A stretch of DNA of 64,000 nt from Hydrangea macrophylla (lineage: Eukaryota > Streptophyta > Magnoliopsida > Cornales > Hydrangeaceae), in the NCBI GenBank assembly GCA_033977485.1, contig CM066987.1, positions 85,406,588 through 85,470,587 of the forward strand, read 5' to 3'. How positions within the stretch are numbered: position 1 is the stretch's first letter; each line of letters starts with the position of its first letter. This document shows, piece after piece, positions 1 to 11,086 of this stretch. Under the pieces are notes generated by a model. The model did no database searches. It was given only the letters and a program-made list of their open reading frames with translations, and had not been told where the DNA came from. The translations under genes and the position numbers were made by a program.

Positions 1-324
1 AATCGAACAAGATTTTATTATTTATTTATTTTTTTTTTTTTTTTCCTCCCCTACAGATCTCTTCTTTTCTCTTCTTTTCTTTTCTTTTCTTTTCCTTTTT
101 TTTTTTTTTTTTTTTTTTTCTTTTTTTGTATTTTTTTTTTCTTGAATAATCAGGCAGACTTCACAGTTCACGTATCTGATTCAGAAACCCTAATTCCAAG
201 AAGGAAAAAAAAACCACAATAACAACGATCACGAGAATGGACAAACACGAAGTAACAAGAGCAAATCACAGATCAGATTCGCAAACCCTAAACACAAAAT
301 TCCAGATCGTAATCGAACAAGATT

Positions 325-355
<31 letters not shown>

Positions 356-377
356 TTCCTCCCCTACAGATCTCTTC

Positions 378-414
<37 letters not shown>

Positions 415-694
415 TTTTTTTTTTCTTTTTTTGTATTTTTTTTTTCTTGAATAATCAGGCAGACTTCACAGTTCACGTATCTGATTCAGAAACCCTAATT
501 CCAAGAAGAAAAAAAAAACCACAATAACAACGATCACGAGAATGGACAAACACGAAGTAACAAGAGCAAATCACAGATCAGATTCGCAAACCCTAAACAC
601 AAAATTCCAGATCGTAATCGAACAAGATTTTTTTATTTATTTATTTTTATTTTTTTTTTCCTCCCCTACAGATCTCTTCTTTTCTCTTCTTTTC

Positions 695-731
<37 letters not shown>

Positions 732-1002
732 TTTTTCTTTTTTTGTATTTTTTTTTTCTTGAATAATCAGGCAGACTTCACAGTTCACGTATCTGATTCA
801 GAAACCCTAATTCCAAGAAGGAAAAAAAAACCACAATAACAACGATCACGAGAATGGACAAACACGAAGTAACAAGAGCAAATCACAGATCAGATTCGCA
901 AACCCTAAACACAAAATTCCAGATCGTAATCGAACAAGATTTATTTATTTATTTATTTATTTATTTATTTTTTTTTTCCTCCCCTACAGATCTCTTCTCT
1001 TC

Positions 1003-1039
<37 letters not shown>

Positions 1040-1311
1040 TTTTTTTTTTCTTTTTTTGTATTTTTTTTTTCTTGAATAATCAGGCAGACTTCACAGTTCA
1101 CGTATCTGATTCAGAAACCCTAATTCCAAGAAGAAAAAAAAAACCACAATAACAACGATCACGAGAATGGACAAACACGAAGTAACAAGAGCAAATCACA
1201 GATCAGATTCGCAAACCCTAAACACAAAATTCCAGATCGTAATCGAACAAGATTTTTTTATTTATTTATTTTTTTTTTTTTCCTCCCCTACAGATCTCTT
1301 CTTTTCTCTTC

Positions 1312-1348
<37 letters not shown>

Positions 1349-1604
1349 TTTTTTTGTATTTTTTTTTTTCTTGAATAATCAGGCAGACTTCACAGTTCAC
1401 GTATCTGATTCAGAAACCCTAATTCCAAGAAGGAAAAAAAAACCACAATAACAACGATCACGAGAATGGACAAACACGAAGTAACAAGAGCAAATCACAG
1501 ATCAGATTCGCAAACCCTAAACACAAAATTCCAGATCGTAATCGAACAAGATTTTTTTATTTATTTATTTTTTTTTTTTCCTCCCCTACAGATCTCTTCT
1601 TTTC

Positions 1605-1641
<37 letters not shown>

Positions 1642-1908
1642 TTTTTTCTTTTTTTGTATTTTTTTTTTTCTTGAATAATCAGGCAGACTTCACAGTTCAC
1701 GTATCTGATTCAGAAACCCTAATTCCAAGAAGAAAAAAAAAACCACAATAACAACGATCACGAGAATGGACAAACACGAAGTAACAAGAGCAAATCACAG
1801 ATCAGATTCGCAAACCCTAAACACAAAATTCCAGATCGTAATCGAACAAGATTGTTTTATTTTTTATTTTTTTTTTTTTTTCCTCCCCTACAGATCTCTT
1901 CTTTTCTC

Positions 1909-1961
<53 letters not shown>

Positions 1962-2774
1962 TATTTTTTTTTTCTTGAATAATCAGGCAGACTTCACAGT
2001 TCACGTATCTGATTCAGAAACCCTAATTCCAAGAAGGAAAAAAAAACCACAATAACAACGATCACGAGAATGGACAAACACGAAGTAACAAGAGCAAATC
2101 ACAGATCAGATTCGCAAACCCTAAACACAAAATTCCAGATCGTAATCGAACAAGATTTTTTTATTTATTTATTTATTTATTTATTTTTTTTTCCTCCCCT
2201 ACAGATCTCTTCTTTTCTCTTCTTTTCTTTTCTTTTTTTTTTTTTTTTTTTTTTCCTTTTTTTGTATTTTTTTTTTCTTGAATAATCAGGCAGACTTCAC
2301 AGTTCACGTATCTGATTCAGAAACCCTAATTCCAAGAAGAAAAAAAAAACCACAATAACAACGATCACGAGAATGGACAAACACGAAGTAACAAGAGCAA
2401 ATCACAGATCAGATTCGCAAACCCTAAACACAAAATTCCAGATCGTAATCGAACAAGATTTTTTTATTTATTTATTTATTTTTTTTTTTTTTTTTCCTCC
2501 CCTACAGATCTCTTCTTTTCTCTTCTTTTCTTTTCTTTTCTTTTCTTTTTTTTCTTTTTTTTTTTTTTTTTTTTTCTTTTTTTGTATTTTTTTTTTCATG
2601 AATAATCAGGCAGACTTCACAGTTCACGTATCTGATTCAGAAACCCTAATTCCAAAAAGAAAAAAAAAACCACAATAACAACGATCACGAGAATGGACAA
2701 ACACGAAGTAACAAGAGCAAATCACAGATCAGATTCGCAAACCCTAAACACAAAATTCCAGATCGTAATCGAAC

Positions 2775-2790
<16 letters not shown>
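1..2790. repeat. Tandem array of ~300-320 bp units
   Basis: About nine and a half head-to-tail units. The landmark ATGGACAAACACGAAG recurs at 237, 542, 854, 1167, 1466, 1766, 2070, 2373 and 2693, so periods are 299-320 bp. Each unit has a well conserved ~180-bp part (landmarks AGGCAGACTTCACAGTTCAC and CAGATCGTAATCGAACAAG) and a variable T-rich part made of TTTA runs, CCTCCCCTACAGATCTC and TTTTC/poly-T runs. Length variation between units lies in the T runs. The short plus-strand open frames (70-100 residues, Phe-rich) repeat with the unit and look non-coding. The array stops at a poly-T at 2780-2805, about 125 bp from a primer-binding site, so it probably lies in the 5' untranslated interior of a minus-strand LTR element. 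Confidence 0.93.
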
Positions 2791-2806
<16 letters not shown>

Positions 2807-2929
2807 TACGGTTCAAAAACGAGAACGAATAAGAAAACGAAGAGAAACAAAAACGACTACGAACAGAACCAGAAGTAACGAATAAGAACAGAAACGAAAA
2901 AGATATGATAAACCTGAGACTAGAACTGT

Positions 2930-2942
2930 GCTCTGATACCAA
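2930..2942 (-). other. LTR-retrotransposon primer-binding site (tRNA-iMet type)
   Basis: On the minus strand the sequence reads TTGGTATCAGAGC, the usual plant primer-binding site complementary to initiator tRNA-Met. It lies one base inside a TG at 2944 that would be the inner edge of a minus-strand 5' LTR, and the tandem array lies on its interior side. Confidence 0.7.
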
Positions 2943-2943
2943 C

Positions 2944-3430
2944 TGATACGAACCCCGCCAATACTGTGACGAAACCCGTAACACGATTAATGTCTCGGAC
3001 CGTTCTACTGTCAGATTCAATGGAAACCGCGACCCAACACCTATAACAGATGCGAACCTGGGTATAAAGGATGGAGACGCCACAATCAAGGATGGAAAAC
3101 TCGATTGATAAGTCAAGGTATGAACGCCACAGAGTAAATCTGATAAGTTCGAATAGTTCTTCAAAGAACCAAAGAGAAAACTCTCACAATATTATTAATG
3201 ATCAAAAACTGAATATTACAAACCCTAAAACTGTTTAAATAGCTGAGGCTTAAAGTTGGGCCCTTTTAAGCCTACGAAATATTATGGTCCAATATAATTC
3301 ATCCCAAAACTAAAATAAAAAGAAACTAATGAATATAAAAAATCCCTAAGTTGGCATGCAAGCCTATAATTTATTCTATAGCTTGAATCATGGACACTCA
3401 GCCTTGTAGATCACTAGTATCCTCCTTTGG
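2944..3430 (-). mobile_element. Putative 5' LTR of a minus-strand LTR retrotransposon
   Basis: The plus-strand text starts TGATACGAACC directly outside the primer-binding site, as an LTR read in reverse would. Inside it, the minus strand has a TATTTAAA-like box near 3234-3242. The outer edge is not defined: I found no second copy in the window and no target duplication, so the right limit is a guess and the other LTR would lie left of base 1. The 159-residue minus-strand frame at 2685-3164 spans LTR, primer site and array and is probably not a gene. Confidence 0.4.
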
Positions 3431-4375
3431 GCCACTCAGATTAGTCTCAACCCAAATTTGTTGAACCAGCCCAATGAGATTGTCCTTGAACCGCTTTGCT
3501 CGCGCCCTTGTAACCGGACCAATTGACACGTGGTTCGGGTCCGCATTCCACCTTGTGCTAGCCGCCATGTTCTCATCATAAATCCAAAGGCTAAATGATC
3601 CAAATCAATGAATAAATTCATAGTTAATAGCTTATTCTTGTTCATATTCATGAATTCATATACATTCATCCATACATGTTGATGCTTGTAATTAGGACTT
3701 ATTTTAGCTAGAGCATGTTACGTAGGATTCTATAATATATCTCGTTTAAAACATGTGGACTAACCCTTTGTTTTGTAGCGCTATTGAAGTACGGTTTCTC
3801 AACCCCTCTCTAGTTTATTGTATTATTTGATTTTAATTGATTTTTGACTTCAAGTGTGACACCTTAGAATTAGGACTTGCTTTACTTGTATATATGGATT
3901 AGAGACTCTATTCCTAGGTTTTATCTATTTGCATGCATTTGCACGTTTAATATCCACGGCCGGATCCCGGGCAAGTTCTCTAGTTCCCTATTTGCATATC
4001 ATATTGCTTGCTACTTGAATTATGTGATTTTTGAATGATATTTTATCACTTGCAATCTTACACCCTTTAGACATGCTTTTGTAATGTATACTTATACATA
4101 TGTATTAGTTGAGGGCACATTTAAATTAATAGATCGATTAAAAGGATGTTAAGTAGAGGCCTATCGCGAGATAGGATGAGAAGAGGTGCTTTAGTCCGAT
4201 GGGCTCCTTCTCTTCTCATTCCATAATCCCCGGACCTAGTTTAATCTTTGGTTTCGCAAAAGATCAGTTTCCTTTTGAAATGGTTTCTTAATTTTTCCTT
4301 TTAAAAATTAAGTGGCGACTCATTTGTTTTTTGAAATTGATTTTGAGAAAGTATTTTAAAAGAAAAGCTGTGGGT
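3431..4375. other. Non-coding stretch with eroded gypsy LTR-like sequence
   Basis: No convincing gene. The 77-residue minus-strand frame at 3436-3669 has no motif I recognise. The part from about 3700 to 4325 resembles the tail of a plant Ty3/gypsy LTR in plus orientation: a promoter-like and leader-like stretch, a CT-rich segment near 4205-4230, and at the end AAGTGGCGACTC, similar to the LTR/primer-site junction of many plant gypsy elements. Nothing after it looks like gag; copia sequence starts instead, so this is probably a truncated LTR remnant. Confidence 0.3.
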
Positions 4376-4701
4376 AAAATGAAAGAAAATTGCGATATCC
4401 ACAATGTGTTAACTAGGTTTTCAATGGATAATTCAAAGAAAGGTTTATTGCCTTTTAGGCATGGTTTAGCATTCTCCAAGTACCAGTGTCCAAAGACACA
4501 GGAGGAGAGGAATCGCAAGGCAGGAGTTCCCTATGCTTTGGCAGTCAGAAGTCTCATGTATGCGATGTTATGCACTAGACTTGATATCTAGTTTGCCATT
4601 GGCATGGTTAGTAGATATCAATCGAATCCAGGTCTAGAGCACTGGACAGCCGTTAAGCACTTTCTTAAGTACTTGAGAAGGACTAAAGATTACATGCTTA
4701 T
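4376..4701 (+). pseudogene. Ty1/copia reverse transcriptase C-terminal fragment (left part)
   Basis: The plus-strand reading matches the end of copia reverse transcriptase: a YALAVRSLMYAMLCTRLDI segment, one in-frame stop where FAIG follows, then GLEHWTAVKHFLKYLRRTKD. This is the conserved 'AVGSLMYAM..TRPDI' and 'HW.AVK..LRYL..TKD' region. The reading stops at 4701, where element A is inserted, and continues at 21486 with the RNase H part. The N-terminal polyprotein (gag, protease, integrase, most of RT) is absent on the left, so the copia was already truncated or its 5' part is lost. Confidence 0.85.
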
Positions 4702-6016
4702 TGATCTTGTCAAAATCAAGATATAAAAGTATGCTTAACTTATGCTTTATTTCAAAAGATTTGCAGTGTGGAAGTAAAGGTCGAACCCACAGAGATTGAA
4801 TACTACGCACGTTAATTTTTAAAACCTAAATTTAGTTAATTAAGAAAAAACGGATTTTGGATTTAATTTGAATTAAACTAATACCAATAAAAATAAATCT
4901 AAATTATGAAAACAATTAAATATTTGTTTTTATAATAAGTTTAAGGAACCTAGGATTGCAAATCCACCACTAGCTTCATAATAAGGGTATTTACGAATTA
5001 CTTTAGCTTATTAAGTTGGATGATAATGGGGAATTGTAGCTACAAGCCCAATTCCTCCATCAAGAAAATAACTTTGGTTCAAGCACCAACATAATCCATC
5101 TTCGGTTAGCACAAATTATCCCACACTAAACTAGGGTTACAGTATAATCCATCTAATCTAGGCATGGACTATTCGGATACTTGATAGCACAATTCAATTT
5201 AAGCACCATTACATGTAAATAATCTAAACAAGCACAGCAAACATAGATCATTGAACACACTACCATCAAAATAGATCTAAGACAAGAGTAAACTTTGAAA
5301 GTAACGATTTAATCAATAAAATCATGATTTATTTATAAAAATCCTCGGAACATGTAACTGTCATCCATACATAATAAAAATAAAATAAAATCATAAAATA
5401 CACCATATTACTTGGTTAGAAACCCTAGATCTTGAGTTTAGTTATCCATAGAAGCGGTAGATGGCAAGTAGTTGATAGAGGAGGTCATGGAAATCATTGA
5501 TCTTCTTCTTCTTCTCCTTGCTTCCCTCCCTTCAATGGCTGAAGTTTTAGTTGTATCTTGTGTGTATATTAATTGTCCCCTTAAGAATTGAATTATAATT
5601 GAGTATTTATAGATTTGGAGCAAGTTTGGAAGTTTTCCTAACCCAATTCGCACTAAAACTGCTGTATTTAGCTTTCCAAACGTAATTAGGAAGTTTCGTT
5701 CACGTAGGAGAGTCTTCAGTATACTGAAATACGCAACTTTGGTTTTTACACAGGTCGCGTGAGCGGGCCGCGCGAGCGCGATTCTGGGAGGTCGGACGAG
5801 CGATTTCCTGGGTTTTGCGCGAGCAGGTCGCGCGCGCGATGTGATTTTTTCAGCTTCTTTTCTTCTGCTTTTTCACCCCATTTAGCTTGGAATCCTTACT
5901 TTTCTCTAAATCCTGACAGAAAATAGAAAACGAAGTAAAAATATACAAAAATAGGATAAAAAGTACTAACAAATGTGAATTAAGGTTTATAATTAGGATT
6001 TGTTCTCTCCCGATCA
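4702..6016 (-). repeat. 3' LTR of element A
   Basis: About 1315 bp, starts TGATCTTGTCAAAATC and ends CTCTCCCGATCA. Its partner is 20160-21485 (about 1326 bp). The partner carries an extra segment near 20871-20881 and many single-base differences. A CGCG-rich cluster lies at 5755-5845, as in all LTRs of this family. Confidence 0.9.
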
Positions 6017-6206
6017 TACCCCAAACCTACATTTTGCTAGTCCTCGAGCAAAAAGAACATAAAAAATAAACTACTAAGTAAAAATACTACTCCATTTTTC
6101 GCATGGATCACGATTGCATTTAGCGTATGCAACAAGCCTTTTAAACCCCTAGGTGTCCCTAGTCGGACGAGTGAAGTCTTGTGAGGGTTCTCGTCAACAA
6201 GTCACC
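6017..6206 (-). other. Element A 3' end with polypurine tract, cut by element B
   Basis: Read on the minus strand this ends AGGTTTGGGGTA next to the LTR, the likely polypurine tract. The rest matches the reverse complement of element B's 3' interior (13080-13272), including the CGAGGACTAGCAAAATG stretch. The tract breaks at 6206 with the TCACC duplication of element B and continues at 14651. Confidence 0.8.
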
Positions 6207-6385
6207 TGATCGGGAGAGAACAAATCCTCTTTTTACGCCTTAACGAGCATTTGTTAGTACCTTTTTATCCTGTTTTTGTATATTTTTACTTCGTTTTCTA
6301 GTTTCTGACAGGTTTTGGAAGAAATCAACTAAACCAGGTTAAACAGGGTGAAAAAGCATCAAGAAAGAAGCTGAAAAATCCAAGT

Positions 6386-6521
6386 CGCGCGCGCAACCCG
6401 CGGGCGCGAAAATCAGATAATCGCTCGCGCGATCCGCTCGCGCGAGACCCCCAATAACTCGCTCGCGCGATCCGCGCGCGCGAAGGACCAAAAGTCGCGC
6501 TCGCGCGACCCGCTCGCGCGA
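6386..6521. promoter_or_regulatory. CGCG-rich motif cluster in LTR U3
   Basis: Short self-complementary words such as CGCTCGCGCGA, CGCGCGCG and CCGCGGGCGCG recur every 10-30 bp, in an otherwise AT-rich LTR, about 150-280 bp upstream of the TATA-like box. An identical cluster lies in the 3' LTR at 13452-13587. The core VCGCGB resembles the CGCG box known as a target of CAMTA/SR factors; that link is inference. Confidence 0.55.
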
Positions 6522-6661
6522 TATGCCCAAAAATCATAGTTGCGTATTTCAGTATACTGAAGACTCCTGTGCAAACGAAACTGCTAAACGACGTCCAGAC
6601 TGTAAATTACATGCGTTTCAGTTCGTTTCGGGTTGGGAAGCCTTCCAAAGCTTGTGTAAAC

Positions 6662-6672
6662 TCTATATATAC
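6662..6672 (+). promoter_or_regulatory. Predicted LTR TATA box (element B)
   Basis: TCTATATATAC followed by a transcript-like leader; the same text is in the 3' LTR at 13728-13738. It would drive plus-strand transcription of the element and, from the 3' copy, read-out into flanking sequence. Confidence 0.5.
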
Positions 6673-7584
6673 TTAGTTTTAATAGTTTTTAGGGGTTGGC
6701 AACCATTATACACATTCATATACAGCCATATACACACACTTTCAGCCCTTGAAGAGGGAGAAGCAAGGAGAAGAAGAAGAAGACCAAGGATTTCCATGGC
6801 CTCCTCCATCAACTACTTGCCGATCTCTACTCCTATGGCAGCTTAGATCATCGATCTAGGGTTTCAATGAAGCCCTAGATGAGTAATAGGGTTTTATTTA
6901 TGCTTTTATTTTAGTTTTATTGTGTATGGATGACAGTCACATGTTCCGAGGATTTTTATAAATAAATCGTACTTACATTGATTAAATCATTGCTTTCAGA
7001 ATTTATTCTTGTCTTAGATCTATTTTGACTGTGATGTGCTCAACGATCTATTCTTGCTGTGCTTGTTTAGATTGTTTACATGTGATGGTGCTTTATTGAT
7101 TCGTGCTATCAAGTATCCGAATAGTCCATGCCTAGGTTAGACGGATTAGATCACAACCCTAGTTTAGTGTGAGATAATTCGTGCTATCCGAAGATGGATT
7201 ATGTTGGTGCTTGAACCATGATTATCTTCTTGTCGGAAGAATTGGGCTTGTAGCTGCAATTCTCCATATTCATCCAACGTAATAAGCTAAAGTAATTCAT
7301 AAATATTCCTATTATGAGGCTAGTGGTGGATTTGTAATCCTAGGTTCCCTTTACATATTAATTAAAAACACTTTTAATTGCTTTCATAGTTTAGATTTAC
7401 TTTTATTGTTATTAGTTTAATTAAATCCAAATCAAATCCGTTTTTCCTAATTAATTAGACTTAGGTTTTAAAATTAAGTTGCTGTAGTAATCAATCTCTG
7501 TGGGTTCGACCTTTACTTCCACACTGCAAATCCTTTGAAAAGTAAAGAATACTTTTATATCTTGATTTTGACAACATCAATTTT

Positions 7585-7602
7585 TGGCGCCGTTGCCGGG
7601 GA
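7585..7602 (+). other. Primer-binding site complementary to tRNA-Asp
   Basis: TGGCGCCGTTGCCGGGGA, five bases after the 5' LTR. It is the complement of the 3' end of plant tRNA-Asp(GUC), the primer commonly seen in Athila-like gypsy elements. Confidence 0.88.
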
Positions 7603-8060
7603 TTGTATTACTACTCTTAGTTTTATAATCGTAGTTTAGTTAATTCGTAAATATTAGATTAGTTTTTTATTTTTCTTATTTTCTGTTTTTGTTTTTAGTT
7701 ACTAACTTTTTCTTTTATTTTGTAGTCAACGTTTCCGAGTGGAGCAGCTAATTATATCAAAGGAGCTTACGCAAATAAAATATAAATAAAATTAAAATAA
7801 ATTGCTTCCTTTGGAATTCGCTTTAAACCGCTGTAAGTCAGGGCGCTGTGACGCACTATTTGCATTAGTTTAGGGTTAATTGCACTGCATTAGCTAGGAA
7901 ACCCGGGGCGCTGGGCTTGACGCGGTCATTCATTATAGGATAATATTCATGCATCATAGTAGTACTGTGTGCTTGATTGTCGTCTTACTTGCGTGATTGC
8001 TATTTGTTTATTTTGTTTAGTTAGTCTTTGTTTTTAGTTTCTTTTTCTTTATTTTAGTTT

Positions 8061-10651
8061 ATGTTGGGTACACGTTCAAATAAACCAGATTTAAAATCTT
8101 TCGATCTTGAACTTGAACGTACCTTAAAAACTAGTAAGTCCACAACCCAAGCTTCTAGAGCTAGGTTGCAAGACGACGAATCAACTCCGATTCCGTCATC
8201 GTTGTTTGAGGCCGAAATTCAGAGTACCCGTGAACGGATAAGGAAAACTCGAACTTTGAAAATCGAACCAATTAAAATGGCTGACGGTGGAAATAACAAT
8301 AACAACCACAATAACGACGGTGCGAATATGAACAATCTTAATATACCGCCACCACCTCCACTTATTTTATTCCTACTACTTACACGCCACAAGCCGGTAT
8401 CGAATTACCGGAGGCGACGGCATCTCATTTTGAGATAAAGTCGTCTACGATCTCGCTACTACCGTCCTTCCATGGCCGTCTAAATGAAGACCCTTACCAA
8501 CACTTAGGGGATTTTCAGGGTATATGCTCTACTTTGAAAATACAACACCTAAATAATGATGAATTAAAATTGCGGCTCTTCCCATTCTCTTTAAAAGACA
8601 AAGCGAAGTATTGGCTTCAATCTTTGGAGCCAAACACAATAAAAACATGGGAAGCCTTACACACCGCCTTTTTACAAAAGTTTTTCCCTATTATGCGTAC
8701 AAATAAGATAAGAAAAGATATAACTAATTTTGTGATGCAAGATGGGGAGACTCTTTATGACACGTGGGAAAAATTTAAAGAATTATTACGTTCGTGTCCA
8801 CATCATCAGGTTCCCAAGTGGCAATTGGTTCAAGTCTTCTACGAGGGGCTTATTCCCTCTGTTAGGAATACCGTCGATGCTGTTTGTGCGGGAACTTTCC
8901 TACACAAAAGCGCCGACGAGGCCTGGAAAATATTTGAAACGTTAAGCGAGAATTCGATGCATCAGGCTGTGTCGGTACGTTCTGAGGGGTACCTTCAACC
9001 TAAGCGAGAGGTGACAGTTGAGTCAAGTCAATCAATTCAAATACAAGAATTAAATAGAAAACTTGACCGACTTATGCAAATGAACAAACCGTCTAATCCA
9101 TCCTCTTTAGAAGTATGTGCATTATGTTCTGAACCGTCCCATAATCTCTTTGCATGTCCTTCTGCATCTCAATATCCGGAATTTGTTGAACAACACGTTA
9201 ATTCTATGCAACAATTCCCACAAAATAATTACAATCCTAGGTCGACTAATTTTCCAAATACGTACCGACCCCAATACCAACAAGGTCAATACCAATCACC
9301 TCCTCCACCTCCACGCAATAATGCATTTGAGGAGAAGGTGTTGGCCTCACTTGAAAACTTTGGTTCGGTGGTTCAGTTAGTACACTCTCACACACAATCC
9401 ATCGCAAAACTGGAGTCCCAAGTAGGGCAAATTGTTAATACATTAAACCGTTTAACTGAGAGTAAGTTGCCGAGTCAACCTACTCAGCAACCTAAGGGGC
9501 AATACGCAGTGGGTAGTACGAGTGAGAGCGTGAACGCTGTTTCGACTAGGACGACTACTCGAGATGAGGAAGTTGTTGTAATTCCGGATGGGGGTGAGAA
9601 AGATAAAAACTTAAATTTGAATAAGGAGGGTGAGGGAACGAGTAGAATTCAAAAAGATAAAGGACCGGCCCCAACAAACTATATTCCAAGAATGCCATAT
9701 CCACCAAACGTTGAGGGACCGTCACATTCGCCTAAGAAAGGGTCTAAGGTTGAGGATATACTCGAGGTGTTCAAACAAGTTAAAATCAATATTCCTTTCC
9801 TCGATGCTATTAAACAAATTCCCGCTTATGCTAAATGTTTAAAAGATCTTTGTACTCAAAAGCGCAAAATACGGAGTCATACTCCTAAAAAGGTCTTTCT
9901 CACGGAAAAAGTAAGCTCTATATTCCAACACGCTCCTCCAAAATATAAAGATCCAGGTACGCCTACGATTTCTTGTGTCATAGGTGACACTATCATTCAT
10001 AGGGCTCTCCTTGACTTAGGAGCTAGTGTTAATCTCATACCTTATCACGTCTATCAACAATTAGGACTAGGTGAACTGAAACCTACGGCCGCTACAATAC
10101 AATTAGCGGATCGTTCCGTCAAAGTACCTAGAGGAATCGTCGAGGATGTACTAGTAAAGGTTGATAAATGCTATTATCCTGTCGACTTCATGGTCCTTGA
10201 CACTGAGCCCGTACTAGATGCTAGAAAACACACTCCTGTCATTCTAGGCCGTCCATTCTTAGCCACGGCCAACGCACGTGTCAATTGTAGAACAGGGGTG
10301 ATGAAAGTGTCGTTTGGGAACATGAATTTAAAATTAAACGTTTTTAATGCTATGGATCAACCTCCTAAAAACGACGATTCCCTATGTGAGGTGGAAGGTG
10401 AGGTAACACGGAATAGTGAGCCTACTAAAGAAATAAAGGTGAGCGAAGAGAACAATATAGCGGACGATGATGAGTGGATGAATCCTAATCCCGTGGACCC
10501 TAATGCGGAATCTACTCGGAAGGTAAGAAATCGATTCGAACATAATGACAAACCGTTAATCGATTTAATTCAAAGCGATGTTATTTCTGCGTACCACCGA
10601 GCTTTACCTGACATCCTTAGGGGTTCACAGTCCGATTTACGGCCTCCATGA
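8061..10651 (+). pseudogene. gag-protease polyprotein of element B (one frameshift)
   Basis: Retrotransposon capsid and aspartic protease. The start at 8061 (MLGTRS) aligns with the start in element A. The first frame runs to 8438 and the second from before 8534 to 10651. Compared with A, about seven bases are missing near 8361, just after a proline run, which shifts the frame; a joined protein would be about 860 residues. The second frame contains the gag capsid domain (NTIKTWEALHTAFLQKFFP, then the DGETLYDTWEKFKELLRSCP region), a zinc knuckle CALCSEPSHNLFAC (CX2CX4HX4C) near residues 196-209, a low-complexity Pro/Gln/Asn linker, and a retropepsin domain with ALLDLGASVNLIP as active-site motif and a VILGRPFLATA flap-end motif. 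The reading closes at 10651 with no RT domain after it. Known family role: particle formation and polyprotein cleavage. Confidence 0.9.
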
Positions 10652-10852
10652 GTCTTATGCTAGAAAGGTCTAGCTAAAGACGTAAAAGTTAGCGCTTCTT
10701 GGGAGGCAACCCAAGCTTTAGTTCGTTTGTTTTTCTTTGTTTTTGGGTGATTTTAGTCTGTTTTTGAGGTGCTGGATAGGTTTGGGGGTTGGAATAGAAT
10801 TATTTTTAATTAATATGCATAAAATAAGTGAACCAAGTGAAATGACCATTCT

Positions 10853-11086
10853 CGCGCGCGCGGCCCGCTCGCGCGAGACGTCGCTCGCGCGGCCCGCTGG
10901 CGCGAGAATGTGCCTTAGACGTTTTTCCTTTCTTTTTCTTATATGGTGCCTCAGGTTCTCCTCGCGCCTGGAATCGCGGGCGCGAGGTACCTCGCTCGCG
11001 CGAGATAGTGATTAAAAAAAAAAAAAACAATTTTCGCTGGGAATTCGCGCGCGCGACGGCCGCTCGCGCGGACCGCGCGCGCGATT
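10853..11086. promoter_or_regulatory. Second CGCG-rich motif cluster, downstream of gag-protease
   Basis: The same words as in the LTR (CGCGCGCGGCCCGCTCGCG, GGGCGCGAGG, CGCGCGCGACGGCCGCTCG) recur over 230 bp of non-coding sequence. A matching cluster lies in element A at 16622-16850. The repeat inside two separate parts of one element suggests amplification or selection of the motif. Confidence 0.5.

Larger units (their letters stand above)
6207..7579 (+). repeat. 5' LTR of element B
   Basis: 1373 bp, practically identical to 13273-14645. Contains a CGCG cluster at 6386-6521 and a TATA-like TCTATATATAC at 6662-6672. The 107-residue open frame 6523-6846 recurs in the other LTR and is probably not a gene. 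Confidence 0.95.

Noticed and set aside
237..2678. Series of open frames starting MDKHEVTRANHRSDSQ on the plus strand
   Set aside because: They repeat with the tandem array, are Phe-rich from poly-T, and vary in length with the T runs; no coding constraint is visible.
2685..3164. 159-residue minus-strand open frame
   Set aside because: It spans putative LTR, primer-binding site and array; chance frame.
3436..3669. 77-residue minus-strand frame
   Set aside because: No recognised domain and no start context; may be a relic of an element but cannot be supported.
6325..6537. Arg-rich minus-strand frames in the CGCG cluster
   Set aside because: Produced by CGCG repeats in alternate frames; the same artefact recurs at 10806-11133 and 13391-13603.
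6523..6846. 107-residue frame in both LTRs of B
   Set aside because: It lies across U3/R of the LTR; present twice only because the LTRs are identical. Low-complexity C-terminal Arg run from AGAAGAAG repeats.
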